DNA of 64,000 nt from Gaoshiqia sp050178015. Lineage in GTDB: Bacteria; Bacteroidota; Bacteroidia; Bacteroidales; Prolixibacteraceae. A program made the position numbers and the translations under genes. The notes beneath the pieces were generated by a model. The model was not told the origin of the DNA. It saw nothing but the letters and a program-made list of their open reading frames with translations, and searched no databases. The stretch covers positions 1-64,000 of the forward strand of contig JBFXGM010000020.1 in assembly GCA_050178015.1 (NCBI GenBank), read 5' to 3'. Of this stretch, positions 54,101 through 61,193 are shown piece after piece; position 1 is the stretch's first letter; every line of letters starts with the position of its first letter.

Positions 54101-54336
54101 GCATCAGTTAGCGGGTTCTCATTCAACAGAACTTCTTCACCGTTTTCAGACTGCCGAAAAACGTTAAACGCCACCGCCTCAGGATCGGAATGCAGCAGGC
54201 GCCAGCCTACAAACACACTGTCTTGACCTGCTTGCACAGCCACCAGCCCACGCGACAGATGCTCCATCTGGCGTTGGGCCGAAGCGGTTAAGCCAGAGAG
54301 CAAAAACAGGATTAGAAATAATTTTAAATTGGTCAT
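51166..54336 (-). CDS. PL11 rhamnogalacturonan lyase fused to a CE12-type SGNH esterase
   Basis: A 1056-residue secreted two-enzyme protein. After a signal peptide (LFLILFLLSGLTASAQ), residues about 22-620 form a PL11 eight-bladed propeller with repeated Ca-binding loops: IAPGDLDGDGHYELVVHMTG, VYDFDGDGRAEVVMKTADG and SVGDVDGDGCDEIIYGAAA. A jelly-roll segment at about 640-790 resembles the N-terminal part of RG acetylesterases. Residues 804 to about 1020 are an SGNH hydrolase: FLAGNSTV (Ser), ANYAESGETL (Gly), FAHNDQ (Asn) and DDTHFS (Asp/His). It would deacetylate and cut rhamnogalacturonan-I with one chain. Both catalytic parts look intact. The TAG stop falls at the edge of an intergenic low-complexity repeat. 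Confidence 0.93.
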   Translation of the reverse strand: MTNLKLFLILFLLSGLTASAQRQMEHLSRGLVAVQAGQDSVFVGWRLLHSDPEAVAFNVFRQSENGEEVLLNENPLTDATSLMDVAELSGGNYTYQVKPVLNGTEGETDGSFHFERTDEVKPWLTIPLQTPERYSPGDIAPGDLDGDGHYELVVHMTGRGRDNSHAGMTDEPIFHAYKLDGTLLWSINLGKNIREGAHYTQFLVYDFDGDGRAEVVMKTADGTVDGTGKVIGDPDADHRNEQGHIVRGPEYLTVFDGLTGAALATVPYVPGRHPSKLDPAPNEMKEIWGDGNANRSERYLACVAYLDGERPSIVMCRGYYTRATLAAYDWHDGKLTQRWLFDSDDGTPGNRAYRGQGNHSVSVGDVDGDGCDEIIYGAAAIDRDGTGLYSTGLGHGDALHLSDLDPSRPGLEVFTIQERFDDAGMSFRDATTGEILWKVPSVKAADSGGDKGEGPGRGVSFNIDPRHPGNECWVFGAGIGGLWNAQGEKISETTPRSCNFAVWWDGDLLRELLDRNRIMKWDWQNETLTNLLVAEGCQSNNGSKSTPALSADLFGDWREEVVLRTEDNQSLRIYTTTMPTQHRLVTLMHDPIYRLSIAWQNVAYNQPPHPGFYMGDEMDKPIRPELDLVKYQPTGSKQTSWKFDLGNGPEKNGFTQVSEKNSYTPEKGFGIISANPVQAEKVEGRDDATGDWITSDTPFYFKVDLPEGRYKITLTLGSPVEAAGTAVKAESRRLMLENIQTAKGEVVKKTMVVDVRSPRINDTLEIRRKPREMTYLNWDSSLTLEFNGPKPCVSSIVIEEANDLPVIFLAGNSTVTDQENEPWASWGQMFPRFLKPEIVVANYAESGETLKAFRRENRLQKILSLMKPGDYLFMEFAHNDQKPGGNHVEPFTTYQDELRYFISEARKKGGKPVLVTSTNRRRFDEEGKIINTLEDYPEAMRQLGKVEGVPVIDLNAMSKVLYEALGPENSKKAFVHYPANTYPGQDKSLADDTHFSPYGAYELAKCVVQAILNQKLDLASYVADNFSSFNPSAPDSFDNFFWPESPAADVLKPDGN

Positions 54337-54344
54337 TGGTTATT

Positions 54345-54420
54345 GGATATTAGTTACTGGATTCTGGATCCTTGATTCTGGATTTCTGATACTGGATTCT
54401 GGATATTGAGACTGAATACC
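54345..54420. repeat. Degenerate TGGATTCTGGAT repeats upstream of the PL11-CE12 gene
   Basis: Starting about 10 bases upstream of the PL11-CE12 start codon, the strings TGGAT and CTGGATTCTGGAT recur five or six times with variations. The block lies in a 255-bp gap that also carries the exact 20-bp repeat at 54541. Confidence 0.6.
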
Positions 54421-54540
54421 ACACCTTCGCTTTCAAAATTTAGATGGATTCTTTTAATAAATTAAAATTCATAAAAACCACATAGGCACATAGGTAAAAA
54501 GTGAAATCAATACTCCCTTCTGGATTCCAGATAACTGGAA

Positions 54541-54600
54541 CTGAATACTGATCACTGGGACTGAATACTGATCACTGGGACTGAATACTGATCACTGGGA
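54541..54600. repeat. Three exact copies of a 20-bp tandem repeat
   Basis: Three identical units of CTGAATACTGATCACTGGGA run head to tail from 54541 to 54600. The unit contains the palindrome TGATCA. The third copy holds the TGA stop of the double-SGNH esterase gene (54592-54594), so the last codons of that protein are encoded by the repeat. A partial fourth copy (ACTGGAACTGAATACTG) precedes it. Confidence 0.95.
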
Positions 54601-56100
54601 CTGCCCACGGACACTAACCGCTCCCCGCAAGAGACATTCCTTGATTCGTGCGATTTGTTGCGCCAGAATTTTCGCATTCAGCCGGGCACCCGCGGCATTG
54701 GTGTGCGTATGATCGCCGGGGAAGAACGCACCGGCTGCCTCCGCTCCCATTGCTTCGTATTGGGCAGCCACGGCTTCATTCAAATCAATAAAAAAAGCAC
54801 CGGTCGCTCCGGCCACTTCCCTAGCCCATTTGGCGTAACTGTCCGAAGCCCGTTCCACTTTCCCTTCCGTCCACCTGTTACGCGGAATCATGGAAACGAC
54901 AATCGGGATCGCCCCTTTGGCCTGCACATCAGCGATGTACTTTTTCATATACCAGCCGTAAGTGTGCACCGTTTCCTTGGAGCCATCCTCGCGGGTTACT
55001 TCCTGCGTTTCATCGCCAGTTCCCGGCAGCGAACCCCGATATTTGGCTTTGTCGATATTTCCGCCATCATTGTGGCCAAACTGCATCAGCACAAAATCGC
55101 CTTGCTCCAGTTGCGGAACAAGTTCATCCCACAAACCTTCGTACAGAAAAGTGCGGCTGCTGCGCCCGCCACGCGCTTTGTTGATGATCTCCACCCGGCT
55201 GCCATCGAAAAAGGCCGGCAGTTCGCGTCCCCAACCCACAATTTCGCCACTGCCGCCAGCCACGGTCGAATCACCAATCAAAAAGACCTTCTTCTTTTTG
55301 GGGAAGTTGATGGTTGGATTTTCCAACAGGAAGTCTTTCAGCGGGCAGTTCTCAGCCTCGCGAAGTCCCTCCACAATCAGCGTAGCCGCCAGCACCGCTC
55401 CTTTAGCCGAAGTGTGCGTGTGATCGTGCTCAAAGAACAAATTGCCCGTCACCTGCGCTTCGCCCAGCTTTTCCATCGCCGAGGCCATTTTTTCGTTTAA
55501 GTTGATGAATTCAACGCCTTCGGCCAAGGCCACCTCTTTGGCCCACAAGCCATAACTTTGATCGTTGCGCGGCACGCGGCCATCCTGCCAGCTGTTGCGC
55601 GGAATGGGCGACATGACCACCGGAATGGCCCCTTTCGCTTTGGCTTCCTGAATATACTGACGGAGATACCAGCCATAGCTGTGCACCACCTCGTGCTCGC
55701 CGGTAAGCAGGTTGTCGATCTCCTCCGACTCATCGCCAACGCCCTTCATGGTTCCGCGCGCCCGGAAGTCGTCGTTGATTGGGCCGGCATCGTTGTGGCC
55801 AAATTGCATCAGCACATAATCGCCCGGCTGAAGCCTTTCCAGCACAGGTTGCCACAGTCCTTTGGTGCGAAAGGTGCGGCTGCTTGTTCCGCCCAGGGCA
55901 TGGTTCTCCACCTGAATCCGGCTGGTATCAAAAAACTGCACCAGCGGGTCGCCCCAGCCCCAAAGGCCACCGGAACCGTCACCCCGCCCGTTTTTTACGG
56001 TTGAATCGCCAATCGTATAAACGGTGGGCTTGGCGTTCGCGTCTGTTTGCCCGAAAGCCAACAGGCAAGTCATCAATAAAAAGCTGATCAATTTTATCAT
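54592..56100 (-). CDS. Tandem SGNH (CE12-type) rhamnogalacturonan acetylesterase
   Basis: A 502-residue secreted protein made of two complete SGNH esterase domains in tandem. A signal peptide covers residues 1-23. Domain 1 (about 25-250) has GDST with Ser33, GGTSSRTF at 70-77, GHND at 101-104 and DHTH at 226-229. Domain 2 (about 270-490) has GDST with Ser278, GGRSSRTF at 311-318, GHND at 342-345 and DHTH at 463-466. Both sets of catalytic residues are intact. They probably remove acetyl groups from galacturonate or side chains of RG-I. The C-terminal QSQ and stop derive from the adjacent 20-bp tandem repeat. Confidence 0.92.
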   Translation of the reverse strand: MIKLISFLLMTCLLAFGQTDANAKPTVYTIGDSTVKNGRGDGSGGLWGWGDPLVQFFDTSRIQVENHALGGTSSRTFRTKGLWQPVLERLQPGDYVLMQFGHNDAGPINDDFRARGTMKGVGDESEEIDNLLTGEHEVVHSYGWYLRQYIQEAKAKGAIPVVMSPIPRNSWQDGRVPRNDQSYGLWAKEVALAEGVEFINLNEKMASAMEKLGEAQVTGNLFFEHDHTHTSAKGAVLAATLIVEGLREAENCPLKDFLLENPTINFPKKKKVFLIGDSTVAGGSGEIVGWGRELPAFFDGSRVEIINKARGGRSSRTFLYEGLWDELVPQLEQGDFVLMQFGHNDGGNIDKAKYRGSLPGTGDETQEVTREDGSKETVHTYGWYMKKYIADVQAKGAIPIVVSMIPRNRWTEGKVERASDSYAKWAREVAGATGAFFIDLNEAVAAQYEAMGAEAAGAFFPGDHTHTNAAGARLNAKILAQQIARIKECLLRGAVSVRGQSQ

Positions 56101-56127
56101 TTCAAAAAGCGTTTTCGTTTATCTTTT

Positions 56128-56162
56128 TATTGATCGGATGACTTTGAGTCATCCGATCAATA
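56128..56162. repeat. Palindromic repeat, copy 1
   Basis: A 16-bp perfect stem (56128-56143 with 56147-56162) and a 3-base loop. The core is TGATCGGATGACT-TTG-AGTCATCCGATCA. It lies between the propeller hydrolase gene stop and the start of the double-SGNH gene. A second copy sits at 57447. No T run follows on the minus strand. Confidence 0.9.
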
Positions 56163-56166
56163 TATC

Positions 56167-57279
56167 TTACTTGTGTACATCCGCTTCAATTTCAAAAACA
56201 AAAGGAGTGGATGTCCAATATTTGCCACCTTGCGTAGTGACAAACAAGTGCGTGGGTTTTCCATTCTGCATGAGTACCTGTGGTCGCTCAAACCGGCCGT
56301 ACTTACTCAAATGCTTCGGCTTTGGTGGCTGGTTAATGTAATGCGACACCCCGAAATAGCTGATTGTTGGTTCCGACCAATGCATCCCGTCTTCCGACTC
56401 CAGAATGATGCCCACCTCATGGTCAAAACGCCCCATATCGCGCGCCAGCATGTAGAACTTCCCGTTCTCACGGAACACGTTGCCATCTTCCAACTGTCGG
56501 TTGTTGCCCAAGGCCGAATAGTCGATGATGGGATTTCCGGCATAGCGAACGTACGGCCCTTCCAGCTGTTCGGCAATCGCCAGTCCGTATTTGCGGTTTC
56601 CGCGAATGGCCGGGTCAACCGGATTTTCATATTCTTCGTTGTTCCAGCCTTTGTAATACAGCCAATATTGTCCGTTTGGATGTTTCAGAAAGGAAGGATT
56701 CGAGGTACAATGATCATCCCAGGCCCCTTCCGGTCCTGCCTCCAACAGTGGTTTGTCCGGCCGTTTCCACGGGCCATTGAGCGAGTTGGCGGTTGCCAGC
56801 CCGATTCGCTTGGTATTTGTTTTCCGGTTCGAATTGCCGATATAAAACAGGCAATAGGTGCCGTCAACCAACTGAATATGCGGGTTGTGGCAGGTGGTGC
56901 CATCCCAAAAACCTTCGCCACGCGGCGCCAGGATCGTTTCGATTTCACGATAAGGACCATCAGCACTATCAGCCACGGCATGCGCAATCTCCGAACTGTT
57001 GATCCAGCCGCCCATGCCTTTTTCAGCATTCCAACGCGAAAAAAACACGTGAAACTTGCCGTCGGGCGACACAATCGGGCTGCAGCCCCAAACGTAATAC
57101 CCTTCGAGTTCGAGAATTCTGCCCAAAGGTTTGAGCCGATGGGAAAAATCAGAAATTTCCTGTTCCCGGTACTTTTTATCGGGATCGGAAGCTGCCAGTC
57201 CGGGGCCGCCCGAAACCAGCAGCGCCCCTCCGACGAGCAAACTTTGTTGTATGAAATGACGTCGTGTTTGCATGGTCAA
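56167..57279 (-). CDS. Tat-exported five-bladed propeller glycoside hydrolase (GH43-like)
   Basis: A 370-residue protein with a twin-arginine signal (TRRHFIQQSLLVGGALLVSG), unusual among the Sec-type signals of its neighbours. The mature part is a five-bladed beta-propeller related to GH43/GH117/GH130. It has WGCSPIVSPDGKFHVFFSRW in blade 1, GTTCHNPHIQLVDGTYCLFY in blade 2, DDHCTSNPSFLKHPNGQYWL in blade 3 and NNRQLEDGNVFRENGKFYML with a candidate catalytic Glu in blade 4. The family cannot be assigned firmly. By context it should act on an RG-I side chain or oligosaccharide. A 22-bp tandem array lies just upstream. Confidence 0.8.
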   Translation of the reverse strand: MTMQTRRHFIQQSLLVGGALLVSGGPGLAASDPDKKYREQEISDFSHRLKPLGRILELEGYYVWGCSPIVSPDGKFHVFFSRWNAEKGMGGWINSSEIAHAVADSADGPYREIETILAPRGEGFWDGTTCHNPHIQLVDGTYCLFYIGNSNRKTNTKRIGLATANSLNGPWKRPDKPLLEAGPEGAWDDHCTSNPSFLKHPNGQYWLYYKGWNNEEYENPVDPAIRGNRKYGLAIAEQLEGPYVRYAGNPIIDYSALGNNRQLEDGNVFRENGKFYMLARDMGRFDHEVGIILESEDGMHWSEPTISYFGVSHYINQPPKPKHLSKYGRFERPQVLMQNGKPTHLFVTTQGGKYWTSTPFVFEIEADVHK

Positions 57280-57333
57280 TTTCTCTTTTATTGAGCGGGC
57301 AATTTTTTCATCAGTACCCGCTTAAATTTTCAT

Positions 57334-57421
57334 CCCGATGGAAATTTATTTTCTCCCCGATGAAAATATTTTTTCTTCCTGAAGGAAATATTTTTTCTTC
57401 CCGAAGGAAATTTATCGCCAT
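57334..57421. repeat. Four-copy 22-bp tandem array upstream of the propeller hydrolase gene
   Basis: Units start at 57334, 57356, 57378 and 57400, exactly 22 bases apart. Each begins CCYGAWG, continues GAAAATATTTTTTCTT or a close variant, and carries a T tract. Units 2 and 3 differ at two positions. The array lies 55-142 bases upstream of the start at 57279, and the palindromic repeat copy 2 begins 26 bases beyond it. Confidence 0.9.
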
Positions 57422-57446
57422 CAGGATGTAAAAATTTCTATGGCTT

Positions 57447-57479
57447 ACTGATCGGATGACTTGAAGTCATCCGATCAGT
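57447..57479. repeat. Palindromic repeat, copy 2
   Basis: A 15-bp perfect stem (57447-57461 with 57465-57479) and a 3-base loop TGA. It shares the core TGATCGGATGACT...AGTCATCCGATCA with copy 1 at 56128. It starts 6 bases after the stop codon of the DUF4450-like gene (minus strand) and has no T run. Confidence 0.9.
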
Positions 57480-57485
57480 TTCATG

Positions 57486-60400
57486 CTATCGTGCAAGGGT
57501 TACCCCCATTAAGCCAATAATCACTTCGTTGGCTATGGTTTCCAAAGTCAACGACACCAGTTCTTTTTCCGGATCGAGCGGAAGGTCGAGCAAAGTCGCC
57601 ATTCCGCCATCCACATAAATCGGGTCGTTCGACATGCGTCCGCCCAACTCGCCGGCGTGGTACTTGCTCACATCGCCGGTTTTCAGCCGCACCCGCCACG
57701 GACGGGGCTGCCGGGTGTAAAAGGCCCAGTCGTCGATAAACAAATCCTGATCGAGCGGAATCAGGTTGTCGGGCAAAACCAGGTCGAGCACGTCCTCGGT
57801 TCCGTCGGCGTAACCCACCCGGATTTGGCCGTTCAGCACATAGGCCTGCATGTGATAGGTGGACGCGGCCACCAGGAAATACGCCTTCGAAGCCTTGCCG
57901 CTGAGCGGAAAGCTAACCGAAGCCGGATAATTATCCCACAAAGTGGTGAATGCAATGTTGTTGGCATCCTTGCTGCCCGGCGTGGCGAACGGAATACCCT
58001 GCGGCAGGGTAAAGGTGCCGTTGTTGGCCGCGGCCAGCGAACGGATTCCGCTGTCGTCAATCGCCGACAGGTCGTTGGGATGGCACCACTGCCCCATGCC
58101 TTGCGTGGGCACCTGCAGCGTTGTGTATTCCCAGCGCGGCGACAGGTATTTGCCGTAAGCGAAGATGTCGCGCACCTTCTCGTTAAAGCTGTCCTTCATC
58201 AAAACGGGACGATACTCCTGTGCTGCCGGATTGGAGATGTTCCAGTTGATGGCCCGCAGTTCATGCGTTTTCTTTCCGACCTTCACTTCAATTTTATTGG
58301 TCCCCAGGGTGGCCACCGGCGACGAAAACTCGTGTTTGGTTTTTCCCTGAGCGGGGATTTTTACCGTCCCGGTGTTGTCGCCATTCACCCAAAGCTCACC
58401 GGCAAGGGGCTGATCGGTTTGATTCAGAAGATCGAAAACAAGCGATTCTGAATCCGGATGATTGGCGATTTCAACAGGGTTCACCACCTCCATTTCGACG
58501 GGAAGCCAGAAGCGCATTGCGCCCGACGAAACCTCAACAAACAAGGTTTTGTTGCCTTTTTCTGCGGAAACGGTTCCGCTCAACACGCCGTTTCGGATTT
58601 GTGCACCTTGAAGTACCGATTGCGGGTCGTAGATCTCCTCCGCTTCGAATGGCAACTCCAGGTGAAGCGTTTCGCCCCGCGCGAGTTTTGCTGTTACTTT
58701 CTCTGTATTTAGCTTCTCGCCTGCCCAATCGATTTCAATTTCGTAAGCTGGCGCCATGCCGGCATCAATCCGGATTCGCGGAACCGAAACCGATTCATCA
58801 AGCAAGTCAAAGCCCGTTTCGCGGCCATTCACCCGAATGGATTGCACCCGGCTCCGTGGGGCTTTCACTTCCAGCGATAGCTGGATATCTTTTTTCAGCA
58901 AGTTTGGTTTGATGATATAGCGATCGGTATTTCCTTCGCGTTTAAAGGAATACGCCATATTCCGGGTTTCGATCTCTGCAAAATCCCATTCCGCAGGAAA
59001 TCCGGGACGGATGGTCAGCCGGTCGTTCATCAGGTCGGGAACAATGCCGTACATGCCCTGCACCAGCGCCCGGACGCCCATGGACACCGGATCAGCAAAA
59101 TCGCGGTAGGTCTCGCCGCGGGCCGCATCGTAAAACGAGATCTGCGTGATGTTGCCCGGCCCCGAGCCCAGGTACATGGCATCGAGCAGTGCCCCTTTGT
59201 AAAGTTTGAACGCCTCGTCGGGCCGGCCTGTTTGCCAGTAGGCCAGCGAAGTGTGGACAATCTCGGCAAAGGCCACATTGTTGATCGACCACATGTAGGG
59301 TTGCCAGTTGGTCGTAGCCACCACGTGGTTTGTGGTGTCTTCCAACCCTTTGGCCAAAACCGGGATGTGCGTCAGTTCCGTATCGATGTAGCGGGTGGCC
59401 TGGTACGCTTTGAACGGGTCGTGAACATCGGAGTCAATGGCATGATAAATGGTCCACACCGCTGCATTGTCGTGCCGCATTTCGTGCCCCATATTATCTT
59501 TGAATTCAGCCCACCAGCCTTTCTCCGGAATCCAAAGCTCGCGGTTCATCGCCGTGAGAATCAGCTCCGCCTCCTTTTCGTATTGTGAAGGATCTTCACC
59601 CAATTTTTTGGCAATTTCCGCCGCCATGTTGTTGGCCCGGTAGTTATAAGCCGACGAATGGGTGGCCTTGCCACCGTTGTACTGCAAAGCATCCGAGGCC
59701 CAAATGCTGCAATAACCGTCATAAAGGCCATCGTTGTCGGGGTCGAAGGTGTTCTTCTCCCAGGCAAGGTGGCGCTGCAAGGCCGGAAAGATTTCGCGGG
59801 CGTAATCCATATCGCCGGTCCAGTTCAGGTGCCACAGCAGCTCGTCGAAAAACACCAGGTTCATGTCGTAGTGGTGCATGATATCCGTCCGGTTGGGGCT
59901 CCGGCAGATGTAACCGTTGCTATACATCGGTGTGCCCCAGGTTTTGGCAGCGCGCGCCAGGTTCAGCTCTTCATCCTGCAAGTGCGGCAAGGTCACCGGC
60001 ACATCGGTCACCTGCGAGTTGATGTAGCCGTTGAAGTGCGTTCGTGCCCGGTTGTGCAGCCCAAGCAGATCAGCCAGGTAGGCCGCCCGCCAGCCAGTAA
60101 GCGGCATGCGCCAGCCAATGGCGCCGTGCAAATAGCCGGGATCTTCCCACACCGCATCCTCAGCCCCGGAGAAAATGCCACCCAGCGTATTCAGGTACGG
60201 ATCGGGGGTATGCAATTTCAGTGTCGAAGCAATCTGTTCGCGATAAGCCGCGCCTTTGTTAAAAGCATCGGCCAGTTCGCTGTACGCAAAAGGCGCACGG
60301 CTCTTCGGATTGTGCAATTCGAAGTAAAAGGGCTCCGCGTCCATTTCGTATTCGGCAACAATTACCGGGGGGGAAGATTTCTCGGACTGGAGCAACTCTT

Positions 60401-61190
60401 CCAGATCATCAATTTGGTTGCCATCGACTTCACGAATATTCGTTCCCTGGGGAAAAGTGGCGGTCATACTTTTTGATTCGGCATACACCTGCGATAACGG
60501 AGCGTTCTGCTTGTTCCGGCTTTCGGGATGCTCATAGGCTTCGTCATCGGAAACCGGCTTGGTCTGATGTCCGTACCAAACGGTTGCCTGATGGTCGGTA
60601 ATTTCGAACACATTTCCCTGACAATTGCCCGGTTTGATATAGAAACTATCTTCCGGATCAGCCCCCAAATCGCCTTCGCGGCTATAGCGTTTGTTGTTGG
60701 CGCCACCGTAAACCCAGATGATTTTAGTTCCCGCGGGCACCTGCTCTGCGCTGTGCCTGACCACCAAACCGTCGCCATCAGACAAGGCAACGGCCTCAAT
60801 GGTGAGCGTGCCGTCTCCCAATAAGTTCTTGTCTTTCAAAATATAAGTTCGCTGCCCCGACTTGAAACGGGACTCGACAGATTCCAGGTCTTTTACCCAG
60901 CGAGCTGCTGTGGGTGTGGAGATCGCCAGATACACGCTTCCGCCCAAATAGGGCATGTACAGCCCAAATTCCGGGAAATCACTCGTTTCGAAACGAAAGC
61001 CCGTGTTGGTTCCGTAAATCGCCCGGGTGAAGCGTTTGTCACCATTATGAATGACAAACTCGTCGCCGTCGGGCTGGTACCTGAGCTCGCGCTCTTTGCC
61101 CTGCCACCAAAGGGCGGGGTCGATTGCTTGCGCGCCTGCGCTCCAAACGATGACGGTAAATAGTATGGCTGCAAAAAGTCTTCGTATCAT
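57486..61190 (-). CDS. Large DUF4450-like / six-hairpin glycosidase-type secreted protein
   Basis: A 1234-residue exported protein with a signal peptide (LFAAILFTVIVWSAGAQA). The N-terminal third (WWQGKERELRYQPDGDEFVI and RFTRAIYGTNTGFRFETSDF) looks like a DUF4450-type beta-sandwich. Residues about 330-780 read like an (alpha/alpha)6 barrel with acidic and aromatic segments (HGAIGWRMPLTGWRAAYLAD, FDPDNDGLYDGYCSIWASDA, THSSAYNYRANNMAAEIAKK, TTNWQPYMWSINNVAFAEIV). Beta-domains fill the rest. It is probably a glycoside hydrolase acting on a pectic oligosaccharide. No catalytic pair can be named with certainty, and the family call is tentative. It lies 3 bases after the GH2 gene. Confidence 0.6.
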   Translation of the reverse strand: MIRRLFAAILFTVIVWSAGAQAIDPALWWQGKERELRYQPDGDEFVIHNGDKRFTRAIYGTNTGFRFETSDFPEFGLYMPYLGGSVYLAISTPTAARWVKDLESVESRFKSGQRTYILKDKNLLGDGTLTIEAVALSDGDGLVVRHSAEQVPAGTKIIWVYGGANNKRYSREGDLGADPEDSFYIKPGNCQGNVFEITDHQATVWYGHQTKPVSDDEAYEHPESRNKQNAPLSQVYAESKSMTATFPQGTNIREVDGNQIDDLEELLQSEKSSPPVIVAEYEMDAEPFYFELHNPKSRAPFAYSELADAFNKGAAYREQIASTLKLHTPDPYLNTLGGIFSGAEDAVWEDPGYLHGAIGWRMPLTGWRAAYLADLLGLHNRARTHFNGYINSQVTDVPVTLPHLQDEELNLARAAKTWGTPMYSNGYICRSPNRTDIMHHYDMNLVFFDELLWHLNWTGDMDYAREIFPALQRHLAWEKNTFDPDNDGLYDGYCSIWASDALQYNGGKATHSSAYNYRANNMAAEIAKKLGEDPSQYEKEAELILTAMNRELWIPEKGWWAEFKDNMGHEMRHDNAAVWTIYHAIDSDVHDPFKAYQATRYIDTELTHIPVLAKGLEDTTNHVVATTNWQPYMWSINNVAFAEIVHTSLAYWQTGRPDEAFKLYKGALLDAMYLGSGPGNITQISFYDAARGETYRDFADPVSMGVRALVQGMYGIVPDLMNDRLTIRPGFPAEWDFAEIETRNMAYSFKREGNTDRYIIKPNLLKKDIQLSLEVKAPRSRVQSIRVNGRETGFDLLDESVSVPRIRIDAGMAPAYEIEIDWAGEKLNTEKVTAKLARGETLHLELPFEAEEIYDPQSVLQGAQIRNGVLSGTVSAEKGNKTLFVEVSSGAMRFWLPVEMEVVNPVEIANHPDSESLVFDLLNQTDQPLAGELWVNGDNTGTVKIPAQGKTKHEFSSPVATLGTNKIEVKVGKKTHELRAINWNISNPAAQEYRPVLMKDSFNEKVRDIFAYGKYLSPRWEYTTLQVPTQGMGQWCHPNDLSAIDDSGIRSLAAANNGTFTLPQGIPFATPGSKDANNIAFTTLWDNYPASVSFPLSGKASKAYFLVAASTYHMQAYVLNGQIRVGYADGTEDVLDLVLPDNLIPLDQDLFIDDWAFYTRQPRPWRVRLKTGDVSKYHAGELGGRMSNDPIYVDGGMATLLDLPLDPEKELVSLTLETIANEVIIGLMGVTLAR

Positions 61191-61193
61191 TTG

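Noticed and set aside
56173..57294. A 373-codon plus-strand frame covering the whole propeller hydrolase gene
   Set aside because: The minus-strand protein has a Tat signal and propeller motifs; the antisense product shows none.
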